Of a DNA stretch of 64,000 nucleotides, positions 40,486 through 54,348 are shown piece after piece; position 1 is the stretch's first letter, and every line of letters starts with the position of its first letter. The position numbers were made by a program, and so were the translations under genes. The notes beneath the pieces were generated by a model. The model did not search any database. It saw only the letters and a program-made list of their open reading frames with translations, and had not been told where the DNA came from. Source of the DNA: Sphagnum compactum (lineage: Eukaryota > Bryophyta > Sphagnopsida > Sphagnales); contig OZ234499.1 in NCBI GenBank assembly GCA_965153455.1, positions 3,025,731-3,089,730 of the forward strand, in the 5' to 3' direction.

Positions 40486-41068
40486 CCCACTTATGAGAGC
40501 TTGAGAGTTTGTTTCAATTGCATTTCAATGATAGGAGATACTCCTTAAGATGCGTAGTTTTGTTGACTTCTTGAGTCGATACCCTAAAATTCATCTATTT
40601 CAATTGTTTGAACCTTTGTGCATACATAGGATGCTACTAACTAGCCTTGCGAATAAATTGGCATTTTGTAGATTGTGTTTGTGTTGTGTGACTTTGAGAG
40701 AGCTTGAAAAGTTTGGATCACATTTCAATAACACTTAGATATATTCCCGGAAATTTGGGATTTTCTCAACTTTGTCAAAGAAATTCTACCCTAAAAAAGT
40801 TCACCTGTTGGATTCTTTGAACTTTAGTGTAGACTATATGCTACTACTAGCTATGCGAATAAATGGCATTGTGTAGCGTGTTTTGTATTGTGACTTTGGG
40901 AGAGGTTGAAAGTTGCAAGCACATTTCAATACCAAGAGATATTCCTACAGATACGTAATTTTATTGACTTGTAGAAGCAATAACCTGAAGTCCACCCCCT
41001 TCATTTGAACCCTAGTACGTAGTATGCTATTATCAAATGAATGGCATTCTGTAGCGTCTCTTATGCAA
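40486..41068. repeat. Tandem repeat, about 202-bp period, nearly three copies
   Basis: The landmark GAGAGCTTGA (or GAGAGGTTGA) occurs at 40495, 40698 and 40900, a spacing of 203 and 202 bp. Each copy continues in the same order with CACATTTCAATA or GCATTTCAATG, a GATA-TCCT word, a CCCTAAA-TTCA-like word, TTTGAAC, ATGCTACTA and GCGAATAAAT-GGCATT. The third copy is truncated. The period is within the range of plant satellite monomers. Confidence 0.8.
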
Positions 41069-41657
41069 GGAATAGTTATATATTTCTCAGGGGTGACTAC
41101 TCATTCAAATTCATGGTGCCTTGTGTAAGCATTTAAGGTACCTTCCACTCCTAAATAATAGACTTAAGGTTCCCTCCTCTTAGGAAAGAGGAATAAACAA
41201 TAAACTCAAAAACATAGGGTGCGCTGGGAGTGACACTAGAAAATGTCTCACAATGTGTATCTATCTGTGCAAAATCTAGCCAATAATCAGTGACACACCA
41301 GTGCACAGAGAGTAGTAGCACAGGTGTTACACCTTCTGCTTTGTTTTTCTCAGATAATACATTCCAATGGTGGAACCCACAACTTTTCTAAAACAAATAG
41401 AGTGCTCCTTGTAGTATGTCTAGTGAGATGTTACTCATCCTCAGAATTCCTAACTCCTTTTCACTAATGTGGTCCAAGCAATCTTTGAGATGCCCAGCCC
41501 AAGTACACAAATTTTGAAAGAATCACACAACCTAGGATTTGAATTCTCCACCCACAAAACAATGACAAGTTTAGGTTTTTAAGAGCAAAACCAAGTCCAT
41601 TGTTTGGGTGCCAGGAAATAGTAGGTTGCAATTGGACAAGACCCACTCACATGATGT
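41069..41657. other. Spacer and 3' flank of the ureide permease gene
   Basis: No recognisable gene. The part nearest 41657 is presumably the permease 3' UTR on the minus strand. Confidence 0.5.
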
Positions 41658-44313
41658 TTAATCTCTCTGTCTTGATGATGCAATGAGCAGTGTCACGGCG
41701 ATGCCAAACATTATTAACATGGCAGACAGCAGCGTATAAGTCCTTTGAGATGACTTATGATACTCCCCAAATAGCAAAATCCCCCACAGCGTCCCAACCA
41801 ATGGAAGTGCCTGCACAGAATTGGTTTTATCAGGCCACCCATGTCGTGCAACAGCTTCCACTGGAAGTGATTTCTTGACTAAGATTGACTGTGAGCATCA
41901 TAAGCATGTTTGCAGGAAGTTGGAGACTCTTTGATTCTGACAGAAGATTGGCAAAGGCACCTCAGTTCTTGTAGCCTCTGAAAGGCAACAATTGAAAAGT
42001 GACGATTCCAACAAGAAGAAAAAAGAAGGCCAGGGCACTAACTAACCTGCACAGCATCAGCAGCAGCGTAACCAGCAGCTTGGCCTCCCATGAACTGGAA
42101 GCCATTGCCAAAGCCACAAACGAGGCCTGCGAGAACTGCAAGGTCGCGACCCTTCCAATCCCTCAAATACGCTCGCAGAGAGGATTTTGGGATGTCCACA
42201 AGAGGGTGGTAGAGCAAATATATGTTGATTACCATGGCACATATGAAGAAAGATGTGGAGAAGTAGAAGAAGGTGGTGTAGACCACTAGGTGTGGCACAT
42301 TCAGCTTGAGAAGGTGAAACTGGTCATTTGTGGCGAGGTTGAACAAAGGTGAGAAAAGTGCATAGCACCCACCTGTGAAAAGCGCAATCCCCAGCCCAAA
42401 GCGTACACTTCTCCCTTTTATCTGCACCATGAGACTGAAATCGATTACAAAACTGCACATTTGTTCTGAACCCACCATTGTAACAAAAGCTAGCAATAGG
42501 TACACACCTTTATTGCCCTGTGGTCCTCTAGATTTTGCAAGAATTCAGCACTTCCCACAGCTGCCTCAGCTGTGTCCAATCCCCATTCTTCACTGCTGCA
42601 TGAACCCTTGCCCTCCTCAACCTGAGCAATTCCCTCTGTAACTGTGCCACACAACCAACCAGGCCTAAAACTAAGCTACTGAACCTGTTGAGTGTGGCTC
42701 AAAGAACATATCTCAGTCCAGTGCAATGAAACTATTCTTATATAAAGAGTAACTCAATCCTGCCAGGACTCTTCAGTCTGGATCCCATGGTTGGTTAAAC
42801 ATCAAAAGGTTCTGATAACTCATGCTTGGACAGGGTGCCACTTGAAAAGCCTTTGTGAAAATGAAAAAGCATTGAGAATAAGAGGGAGACTGGGGAGAGA
42901 TGTCTACTCACAACATTGCTTGTTGAGCAGCTTAGCATTGACACAATCTGTGAAGTCTACATTCATTGTTGTTTCTTCTACATCCTCTGACCTGGTATTC
43001 CACACACGCAGAAAATATAGTGTCAAAATGCTGTCATCTGCAGTGCATATGAAGATACTAGCACATCAATCAACAAATCCATCACCAAGCTCAGTAAATC
43101 AATCAAACAAAACCTCAGGGATTTTGCCAAGGAGGATATGTGTTGTTGCCAGGGAACTTGGAGAAGGACAAACAACATACAGTGTATGTGATGCAATGTA
43201 AGCAAAGAGGGAAAGAAAAAAGATACTCAGGGAAAGGAGAAAAGGGGGAGAGAGAGCAAGAGAGCTCACCTGTAAGGAACAATTTGCTTAGAGTTGAGCT
43301 TCAAAGTTATGTCGGCTGCATTGGAAGCATGGCAGAAAGAGCCCAACACTACTGCCACCAAAAAACATGCTACTCCTGGAAATAAAATGACAGCACAATT
43401 CATACCACCATCTAGAACATAGTTGACACTTGTTCCTGCCAAATCCCCCCACAATCAACTACCTACAGTCAGTCAGAGCTTAAAGGTATACGCTGCCTGC
43501 AGCCAAGATTGATGCAGCACTCACTTTATTCTTGCACACTGCATACTACGCCAAGAATTTCATCCACAACTATATGGACAAGGTTCAGAAAAAATTGTTT
43601 GAAAGGAAAGAAGGAATCACAGTACACAAAGACACTCACCGACCACAACAGCCAAACTAGCTGACACAACCTCAGTCAATGAGATGCCAACAAACGCGAG
43701 TGAATACTGCATGGAAATGTTGCCCAGGCAGAGTGCCAATCCACCTCCCATTGCAAATGCCACAGACGGTCCATTGTCCTGCATTGTCATAACTACAGCC
43801 CTATCATCAGATAGGGGAACCACTGCCACACTACCCATCTTCTTCTTCTTCTGCTTTCCCCTAACATCACAGAACAAGCATCAATCATGAATGTGTTCTT
43901 CTACAAGCACATACACACATACTGAAAGAAAAAAGGAAAAAACGCCCCACAGATCGCATGACACTATTCTGTCATGTTCCAGCAAAAAAAAAAACCACTA
44001 AAAGACTCACAACACCTTAAGATATACACTAAATAATTGCCAAAGATGGGTTTGCCAAAAAGCATGACTGCAGCACCTGGAAGAGCTGGGTGGTGAAATT
44101 CGGATACTCGGCACTACTGGGTCCAATCTCTCCAAGTGTGAGTGCAAACCCTATGGCTACACAGTAAGTGGCGATGGTGTAGTCCATGTAGGTGTGCATA
44201 GGCACTCGTCCCCTCCGCTCCAGAACGTTGAAAAACGCAGGCCATGATCCCAAGCACCAGAGAGAGAGTACCATAAGCATTATTGCTCCTACCCTATCAG
44301 TCATTACATACAT
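41658..44313 (-). CDS. UPS: Ureide permease (UPS family)
   Basis: UPS proteins are plant membrane transporters of allantoin, uracil and related purine/pyrimidine degradation products. Seven exons (minus): 44313-44077, 43778-43640, 43435-43270, 42991-42912, 42641-42508, 42421-42047, 41810-41658; GT-AG throughout and phases add up, giving 427 residues, slightly over the usual family length. The start MYVMTDRVGAIMLMVLSLWC leads into the first membrane segment. Family blocks follow: SWPAFFNVLERRGR, HTYMDYTIATY, LTLGEIGPS, LCLGNISMQYSLAFVGISLT, LFPGVACFLVAVVLGSFCHA, a hydrophilic central loop, a second half with ALFSPLFNLATNDQFHLL and LVVYTTFFYFS, then GFGNGFQFMGGQAAGYAAAD, LPLVGTLWGILLFGEY and the last helix. 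About ten hydrophobic segments are visible. Exon 2 could use acceptors upstream of 43778, but 43778 restores the family alignment. No lesion is seen. Confidence 0.94.
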
Positions 44314-45230
44314 TTTGTTCTGCAACTACGAGATCGATCCCTCAGCTATTTTTCGTCTGTGGTTGCCTCCCTTTTTTTCCTAGACTCGATAGATGCAATC
44401 TCTCAATCTGTACAGCAGTGTATTCCCACACTTGGGAGATCTGAATTTGCATTGTAATTGTTTGCCCCACACGCAAGCAAGATGAATAAGTATCATCTTC
44501 TCCATCTCAGAGACACCATTGATTCAAGCTAGGTTTGCTCACGAATTGAGCACACTCCAAAGAACAGCAAATGCTGCGGCAACGCAGACGGACTGAGAAC
44601 AAGGTCATCCCCAGGCTGCTCTTCTCTCTCTCTCTCCACTGCCTCCAGACCGACCAGAGACGTGTACCTTAACTGGAGATGGTCATATAAGATACTAATC
44701 TTCCTCTGCGTCTCCTGGAAATGGAAACGACAACTACCCACAAAGAAAGACGAGCTGGTCCTCCAGACTCACTCCAACCGGCAGACTGCGTTACAGCAGT
44801 TTGCGCGCCTTGGAATTTTGTTGTTGTTCTTCTTCTTCCGCAATTGCATATTCTTTTCTTCTCTCTTCTTCTCTCTTGCAAGGAGACCTCCTCCTCCTCC
44901 TCCTCCTTTTCCTGTTGCTGCTGCTGTTGTTGTTGTTGTTCCGTGTTCAGAGACTCTTGTTGCTGCGCGTACTCAACAAAGAATCCTGTTGTTGGGTATT
45001 GAAGGAATCCGATAGTTGGGTGCAGAGAACGCTCTTCCCGTCGTCTTTGACTGTGGATTACTTCCAAAATACCCTGCTGTTGCTGCTCCATCCCTCCTGT
45101 TTCCTCCTCCTCCATCTCGCCAGCGTCTCCCGAAACACACGCAAACAAACAAACAAAAAAGTCCAGCGTCTTGTGTTCCGCGTCCCCACCAAACCCTAAT
45201 TTTGGAGCAAACACAAAAGGCGTGGGGTGG
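44314..45230 (-). promoter_or_regulatory. Ureide permease upstream region, simple-repeat-rich
   Basis: Holds a CT/TC run at 44623-44637, (CTC)n at 44889-44909 and CTG/TTG runs at 44914-44940. An AAACCCTAA telo-box lies at 45191-45199. A TTGCAG just before the start codon (minus strand) could be the acceptor of a 5' UTR intron. A 181-codon minus-strand frame (45214-44669) is rich in Gln and Glu because of these repeats; I do not accept it as a gene. Confidence 0.5.
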
Positions 45231-45405
45231 CTCCAGGTCTTAACTCAGGTCCCTCCCTCGAATGGCCAGGTCTTAATTTAGGTCCCTCCAACAAATGGCC
45301 AGGTCTTAATTTAGGTCCCTCTAACAAATGCCCAGGTCTTAGTTCAGGCCCCTCTAATCAAATGAGTAGGTCTGAATTCAGGTTCCTTCAACATATGGGC
45401 CGTGC
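45230..45405. repeat. 33-bp minisatellite, about five copies, with diverged copies to 45745
   Basis: Unit GGCCAGGTCTTAATTTAGGT plus CCCTCYAACAAAT repeats five times, drifting toward the distal end. Further diverged copies (AGGTCCTGATTCAGGTCC, GTCGTAATTCAGGTCC, GTCTTAATTCCAGGTCC) occur at about 45645-45745. The period is a multiple of three, so it reads as an 11-residue repeat on the plus strand, but there is no evidence of translation. Confidence 0.88.
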
Positions 45406-45749
45406 TGCTCTGATCAATTCTCATATTAGAGCAATTCTCAAGTATGTTTTTCAAGGTACTTGTGCTCAATCATGTCATAACTTTATAAATCAAATATTGA
45501 TTAAGTGCAAGAGCTGTGAAAGTTGTGAATCAAACTTGTGATTACACAACCCAGTATTGTACATCGTGTGTGACTTGCTTCAATCACAGTAAGAGCAACC
45601 TAATGGAAAGAGACGCTTAATTCTATAAGAGGCTTTAGGTCCTGATTCAGGTCCTCCAATAAATTGGGTGGAGTCGTAATTCAGGTCCTTTCACCTAATA
45701 ATGGACCGGGGTCTTAATTCCAGGTCCATTAAAGAGTGGGTTTTGGATT

Positions 45750-48700
45750 TTATATCTATTCAGCACTGGAGATGATGTTCTCTAACTTATTTGAGTTGAG
45801 TAGATAGGGTGTTACAAAATTGGGTCCCACTTCTTGATCACACATAATAAAAAAAATAATAATAATTTATTTTTTTCCTAGGTGTGTATCGGAGTGAGGA
45901 ATCAGGATTTTTCGAAGGAACCATTCCAAACCTATTATGGATGGATTTCCCACACATCTCCTCACATGCTTCACGTGTAAGTTAGTCGGTCTTTTTGCTT
46001 GGCTGTTTTTTTTTCCTTAGAGCACAAGCCTAGTGCAAAGGTGCTTAGCCTTCGGTTGTGCAAAAAATATTTTTTTTGGAATTTATTTGAATTTTCAGCA
46101 GCAAAAATCACTTAAAAAATCAATATCTCCCACATTCATTCTGAATCCAAATCTTTTTACCAAATAAATTCCATTAAATCCTGCTCATCAAGATCTTTCC
46201 GACAACACCAAAGGCACATTCCAATTCCTCCCAAGTTTTCAGCTACGATTCAATTTAATTTTCAGTGAAGAAATCATTTAATATTCAAGAACTTTTGCAC
46301 TGCAAGTCCAAACGTCGTCATGGAACCAAGCACATCCACCCCTCCTCATCCATCCAGAGCTTTCCAAAGACACCAAGAACATGATGTAAAGCACCATCAC
46401 TGTTCGGTGGATCTCTTAACTACAAAACAAACTACCTTCCTTCATAGATAGATAATAATAGGAGCCTTTTGTCTTTTCTTCTTCTTGTGAAAGAGAAAAG
46501 TGAAATTGTTAAACTACGCAATGACAACAGGCTAGCTTCCTGAAATTTTGAAGCCACATTGTTAAGTTGCCTACTAGAGTCCATCATCGGTAAGCTTTTA
46601 CTCCATGGAGTTTCAGGGAGGCAACCCACTAGCCTTTTTTTCTTTACAAAACTTTGTGAAGAATTGAAAGAAAAAGTTTGAAAATGAAGTGATTTTGAAG
46701 GGTTTCAATCACCAAAAGTGTGGGAAAAAAAGAGTTAAAATTGCCAAATTCTTTTAATAAAAAATTTCATTGAATAGCCAAAAACATAGAATTGTTGATT
46801 AAAAAAAAATTTGTAATTAGTATCTGGTTTATCAATTTTGGCTAAATCTTCCTAGGGATGATTGCCACTTAATCTACATAAACTAACTCCTTTAGGAGCT
46901 AACCCTGGGTGCCTGAGAATGGGACAATTTTGCCTCACCTAGTTTGTTTTTCCTTCCCCTTGGCAAACATTAGAAACAAGGGACCAAATAGGTTCTTGCT
47001 ACATGTCTAGTTAATGTTACTAGGGGTGCAATGAAGCCAGACAACATTAGCATGTGAGCCAATCAGCCTTGGGCTTGTGATGAATGTGGATGTCCAAGAA
47101 TGGATAGCAAAAACTGGATGAAAACCCAATAGACAGAATTGTAAGAGTTGGATGAGAAATTGACTCATGCACCAAGTTGAAGGATGCATGAGGAGGAGGC
47201 TTAATGTTTTGGATTGTTTAGTTGAAGGTGGATGATGTTTTGATGGATGTACATGCCAAGTATTGATAATGTCAATTGTCTTTTTTGAATAATACCATAT
47301 CATATTATTTCCACTCATATACTTAGTTTTAACATATTCACAAACTATACTCATGGAAAGATTATGGATTTTTCAAAGTTGAGATTAGATTTATTTTTCA
47401 TTTGGATTGTGTGTTCGTCGTATTTTTTTCTAATAAATAATTTCATCATGATTTCATCCACTAGCATAGAGCCATCTTGCCATTACCCATTTGTTTGTTT
47501 TGTTTGTCATGTTGAGATCTCCCAAACCATGGTGGCCCTAATTGTGCTCTTGATAACACTAAAAAAATCTTTGACAAGTGGATATCTTGGAGGAAATTTC
47601 ATAAATTTTGAACCTAATTTGGAGGAGATATTGAATTTTGAATACATTTTGTCACTAGAAATTAGTTTTTAAATTATTATTATTTCACAATTAATCTCTA
47701 TTATTAGAGTCATGTTTGCACTTGGAGCAATTACATAATCGTGTTCACACTTGAATCAACGGCGTGAATTACACTAGTTATTTCAAAATGAAAGTGTGAT
47801 GCAATAGTTAGAAATCATTGTTAAAGTAACTAGGTTGAATCTTCTTTCTTCAATGAACACTTTTTCAATGGTTTTTGGGATGCTTCCTTTGTGCAACTTG
47901 GCACCACTTCCCCAATCAAGTTATCCAAAGAATTTCAAAATAAAAGGAGAAAATTAATGGAGCCAAGTTTTCAAGGGAGGAAAGAAATTAGGGATCACAT
48001 TTTTCTAAGGATCTCGATTACACATTCAACGAAGTTGTAAGGCCTTAAATTTTTGAGAAGTTGCTCAATAAATGAATATGTCACCTGATCTTTTTCATAT
48101 TTTCATCGTTCATGCTTAATTTTCATCCATTGTGTAACCATTTTTTCTAAAATTTCATCCATGGTGCAATTTTTTTCCTAACTTTTCATCCATCATGTCA
48201 TTTTTCATTCATTATGCAACGTTCATAAGTTTTCATCTTTGGCACAACCATACCCAAGAAAAAAAGACAATTCACATAATTGGATTGTCAGTATGCCTAT
48301 ATTTTTGTATATTAATGTTGATTATAAGTTTTACAATTGTGCTTAACAAAGTGGTTGTGGATTTCAATAGAAAAAGCAAATAATTTATTGCAAATTTCCA
48401 AATATCCAAGAATGTCAATATTTCTTGGACCATTTCTTTTTCTAAACACCTAGGGGAAAAAAAAAACCAATTAAAAAATTACGTACATATGTATTTCTTC
48501 ATTGTCCATTCATATATCCGTTTGACTTTGGCCAAATAGCATTTTTGACATGTATATATGAACGACTGATTATGTGGATTTTTTGAATAGATATTAAGGT
48601 TAGGTTCAAGGGTTTTTATTTCTTTTATTTCCCAATTTTGTGATTTAAAAATTGGCAAAAACTCCCCCAAAAATAGCAAAATTAGTTGAATTGACACTAG

Positions 48701-51700
48701 AAAACAAATGAATCCAAAAATTCATGTACATCTAATTCCCAATTTTTGTGTAGAAAACAAAATTGTGGGTAAACAAAAAACTCTAGTCAAATTAAAATTC
48801 TTACAATTGTATTCCTCAACATTGGTAATTTGGCTACATACAAACAAATGCTTATACCTTGGATAATAGAAAGAAACCATTTCAAAATTACCTACATAGG
48901 TATTTCTCCATTATACATTCATCCATCCTTTTGATTTGGCTAAAAATGTAGCTTTATATTTTTGTTGTGTACATATGAATGAATGATTGTGCTTTTATCT
49001 TTGTATAAATTTGGCTATTAGTTTTACAATAGTATGATTCAACTTTGGCTCCGTATGAACAATTGCTTCACCTAAATCAACATTTGGTTTTTCATTATAA
49101 CTAACAAATAAGGAGTAGATTGAATCATGATGGTGGGAGAACATAAAACCAATGAACGAGTGATGAAATTAACCAAAATAATAATAGCAAACCAATAGAA
49201 TAGATTACAATAGAATAAACATGTACAAATTAAGAAAATTAATTGTAAGGTAATTATTCTAATTATTCTTTTTTTTTCAATTTTTATATTTCTAATTTCT
49301 AATTTCCAAAAATCCAATGTAAATATCGCTTAGAATGGCAAATAATTCCATGTCAAGTATATTTTTCATGTTCTAAATTTACAAGGAATGTGTTATTCAA
49401 TTATGTTTGTTTGACTTTCAAAAGTTAGTTCCTTGAAATGTAAATTATTTTCATGGTCATTATGAAAACTCTATAACAATTTGTATATGTTCTATAATCA
49501 TTAAGAAGCTAAATTTGTGAAAAATTGCAATTATATATACTATGGGCTATAAATGGAGCAATACCCTTACAAATTGAAAATTTTATATCTTCTACTAAAT
49601 TGGGGAAAACATTTGGTCACATGTTAGTGTTTAGAGTTTTGCCTCTTGTGTTAAAATGGAAAAGAAGATCATTATTTTGTTCATCTTGTTTCAAATATTT
49701 ATCCACCTTCCAATCATTGTATTAGTTGGAAATCACACAAGGAACATATAACAATATTATGAAATACCAACATAGTTAGGATTATACTAGTGTTGGGTAG
49801 TTTTTTCTTTTTGTGAGAACCATTAGTTTTGGCTTTCACATAACATTTTAAGAACTAAATTGGTTTTTTTTTTTTAAATCTTCATAAAAAAAAATCAATT
49901 GGGGTATGATACTTTTGAAAAAAATATTCAATTAGGTTTTTAAATGTTGGTTCTCACAAATTTAAAATTGATCAATTCTCAAAGGTAATTTTCATAAATT
50001 GGTCAAAACTTAATGATTTCCAACAAAATGATTTTATTTTTAAAAAAACCCAAAAATGGTAAAAATAAGAAAACTATGAAAAATCTATAAGAAATTTTTT
50101 TGCTTCCATAATTTCGTATGTTCACAACTTTATCATGTTCAAATGATCCTTCAAATTTTTTTAATTCTAACTCCTTTTCAATTAACTATACCAAATTAGA
50201 AGGTGATTTGCAACCAATTCTTAGATTATTAGGCCAATTTTTAATCACAGATATTAATTTTTTCAAATTAATCATTTGTAAATGACATCTTTTTAGATTT
50301 GTTAGTATGTTAATAAAAGAATAAATCCTCTTTGTTTCAATTTGAGATCTGAAAATGCTTAATATTTGGTGTACAATGGGAAATATGGACTTTGTGCTTC
50401 TCCTACCATTGAAGAAGACATTTTATATCTTTGATACCCATGTGGTATCTTTTAAAAAATTGCAACTTTTTGTTCATAAGTTCTTTCACTAGTTCTTGGT
50501 GTTGGCAATTTGTTCAAAAATATCTAAATTGCAATTTTCTTCAATTATTTTATTTGCCCAACCAACTTTAGTTATTAACACATGATTGAAAATGATTATG
50601 GCATTTGATAAGCATGGGATATAAGGATCTTTTGTCATATCCTTGACAGAAACCACACCTTCATGACCAATATAAAACGATTATAGTAAGCAAAGGCTTT
50701 CAAACCTAGGGTCTAGCATCAAAGATGACAAGTTATGGGTTTTATTGGCATCATATTTCTTTAGAAGAATGGAGAGGAAAAGACTCCAACACCTTCAAAT
50801 TTTGTTTTTTCATCTTAGAGCCAACAAAGACAACTCAAGAATAATTCTAGTCTAATCATCATTTATCCAATTCACTAATGTTGGTGGGATTTTGACTTCT
50901 TCCTTCAATTTCAAACACATTGTTAGTGCGGAATGCAATGCATCATTTAACATGTGGCATTGTGATTGTTTCAAAACACAAGCACAATCGGAGAAAAACA
51001 ATCAACAATTATTTGAAAAATGTGTCATGTAAAAGGAAGGTTTAGCATTGTCCCATTGATTATAATAGAAGTCTATTCATTGTAAGAAAAATGGATATCA
51101 TTCCAAAATTGTAAAGTTTTTTGGAACATTATCATTTTGGAGGCCAAAAAAAAACAAAATTTAACTTTCAAGGTAATTTTTTAATTTATAGTTCAATTTT
51201 TTATAAAAAATCGAGAATTTGAAATCTAAATTATCTATGTTCAAATAAAAAATCTAAAATGATTGTAAAAATAATTTTAAGTGAAATTTTTTTTAAAACC
51301 TAAACTAGAGTGTTTAGTTTTCTTGGATGAATATTAAAATTCTCACAAGCCTTGTTCCATTTTTATTTTTATTTTTTAGAATTTTAAAACTAAATTAAAC
51401 ATTTTTGCAAATTTGATTGCGCAAACATAATAAAGACAATGTACTTGGGATTTCAATACATTTTTTCATCTATTATCACATATTGGCAAACTTTAGGAAA
51501 AAACAGAGCCAAACAAGAACTTTAAAAGTTTTCTTCCTAACCCAAACATTCACAACTCATAATAAACTTTAGAATAGTTTTAATAACATTTAGATTTGAC
51601 CTTTCATATTTTACTGAAACAAGAATTTTCTTTTACAACTCATATTCATTCAACACTTGCATCAAATGTCTTCTTAAAGCTTGACTAATAACTTTTGTTG

Positions 51701-54340
51701 CTTTGAACAAACCAATAGTAGCATGTTTTGGCTACCAATTAACCCTTTAAAATTTATCACAAGAGTAAAAATGTCATGTGCACCTCGAAACATCCATAAA
51801 TTAGAGCTTATTGCAATATAACATTTTGATAATTTTTGGCAAAACACACTTTTGTTTTTTTCTTTTTCACTAATTTAATCATTTCTCAAGAAAATTATTT
51901 TCTGGATAAAAAGATCACTCAAAGACATAAATACAACACTAGACATTTCATCCAAATACTTTCCACAAACTAATGGGCAAGTGAATTTCGACAATCAAAA
52001 GGCATAAGTTTTTAAAACTTTTTTGCTACACACCATCAGTTTTAAAAGGATTTTTTGTAGCAAAAAAAAGTTGAAATTTGTTTGCCAAATAGATCAGGCC
52101 TTTTCTTTGCTGGTTTCTTTTAAATAATTTTTCTTAATGAACTATTGATCTCACCCTCAATTTTTTTTGCAATAATGACATGGTTTGCATTCACATGTTT
52201 GTCAAAAAAAATTATACCATTTATTTTGTAATGTGAAATTAAGCCTTTTCTTGTATGAGTTTCGAAATTACATGCATTGATAAAACTATTGTAACAAAAA
52301 ATAAAATGCATGATTTGAGGATTGTTACGATCAACTTCTTTGTTGTTGTTAACACAGAAAAAAACACATCAAAATCCAATTATGTCATGAGGTCTCCATT
52401 TAATTTTCTTAGGATGTAATTTTTGAAAGTTTAGTTTCATTTTATTTTTTCATTTTAGGAGCTCTATTGCTTTAAATTGGAATAATCTTCAAACATTTAT
52501 TCCATAGGAACATCATTGAGAAAAACTTCACATGTTTCATTTTTAATTAAAATTATGTTTTCATTTTCATTTGATTGTTCCATTTCTCAACAATTTTTCA
52601 AGAGTGTTACTCAACAAAAATGGAGAAACCAAAACAACATATTGTTCTATCAAAATGTGGATCTAATTTTTTATTTGAAATTTGATTTAATTATGCAAAA
52701 CTTACAATATAATTCAAACATGTACCAACATTTACAAGGTCAAAATAACTTTGTTAATTGACGATAATTATCGCAAGAAGAAAAAATAATCAAAGGATAA
52801 TTTTAAATGGTAATGTTTCTTGATGATAATACTGTCAGAATTATCTTTAAGGCAAAAGAATTAGAAGTTAATTCACAAGTAGAATTTTAATAAAAGAATA
52901 TTTGTTAGTGGGTAAATCTCTTGGTCTAATTAATTAGAATGTCTCCTATTAATTATTAGTTAGTGGTGGTAGGTTCATATTATCATCCCTTATTTACTAT
53001 AGGATGAAGTGATTAAAATAATAATTATTTTTAGAAGATAAGATATTTTAACATTACTTAAGATTTGTGAAGGAAATTAAGATATTAAGGTGAAAAAATC
53101 TAGAAAAATATGGAAAACCGTAGTATGGCGGGAAATCACTTTTGATTTTTTTATTATTTTTTCAATTTGTTTTTTCAATTGTTCTCATTCCTATTCCTTT
53201 TCAGTCTACCATTCTATGTGTGTAATTGTAGGAAGATTGGTGTGTGAAGAAAGGAAAAAAGGATATACTAGTATGCAGAAAAAAACACAATGGATTTTGG
53301 TTGAAGGTTGTGTCACATATTTTGTTTTGTGTTTTGTTTTGATTTATTGGATACAAAAGAAAATATTTAACATTCGTTTGATATAAAATAGAATAATTTT
53401 TAATTTAAGTGAGGTTTTTTTTAACTTTCATTTTTTAGAATGATTGTTAGAAATTGGTCACTAAATGGTAATTGCAACATGAAGTTAATTATAATAGGAA
53501 GGTATTTGTTCAAGAAAGTAACCAATAGGAAGGTGACAACTACAAAGGATAAAGGTAACAAATTGATGTGTAAGACATTATCCAAGGTTTCTAACCCTCC
53601 ATTTCCAGTTTTGATTTATGAAGGAAGTGCATTTTCAAAAAAAATATTTCATCAATTTTTATTTAGTTTCTACATAACGGCCCTTTTCTCATGGTAATAA
53701 CTAGGCTATTGGTATAGTGGTCTTATAAATTCACTAAACCTTCTTCTCACCATGTAAAAAATGAATATATAAAATGAAGTGTAATGCAATGCAAAAGAAA
53801 TGTATGAATCTTGTAAGCAACAAACATATTTCTTAATCTTGCCAAATTTAATAACAAACAAAGATTGAACTTGGAACATTTAAAAATGTTTCACAAAAAT
53901 AAATGGAAAGATAAGCATTAATACTCAAAAAATAAAATAAAATTACAAGCATAGTTCGAAAGTCACACCTAAATAACCAACTGAATGGTGGATGCAACTT
54001 TCTCACTCCAAATTTGCACAAAGTAGGTGGGGGCAAATACCAAACTGACAAGCATCAATAAGAGAAGTTGAACAACAACAAAAGAAAAAACAACCAACAC
54101 AATGAAAAGAACCAAACAACAAAAAAACAAGAACTAAATAACTAATTAAAAAGTAATATTTAATTATGTTCAATCAACTTATTAATTTTTCTAAAAAAAT
54201 CAACTTGCTTACTTAAAAAACCTAAATACTATTTTTTTTTTTAGTTTTGATTTTCATTCTGGATCTAACAAAAGATTAGTTCCATGGTTTGATTATAGTC
54301 ATTTAGTCAAGACCATGGTCATTTGATTCTAAATATTTCT
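45750..54340. other. About 8.6 kb AT-rich gene-free spacer
   Basis: No recognisable gene or mobile-element protein on either strand; only short open frames. Two diverged copies of a unit of about 165 bp can be aligned at 46094 and 46259 (TTTTCAG, CACTGCAAGTCCAAA-like and CTTTCC-ACACCAA words). A minus-strand frame of 65 codons at 46629-46432 is Ser/Leu/Arg-rich and unassigned. Confidence 0.55.
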
Positions 54341-54348
54341 AAAGGATC

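Noticed and set aside
44669-45214. 181-codon minus-strand Gln/Glu-rich frame upstream of the ureide permease
   Set aside because: Composition comes from CTC/CTG/TTG simple repeats. It lies where the permease leader is expected and has no domain.
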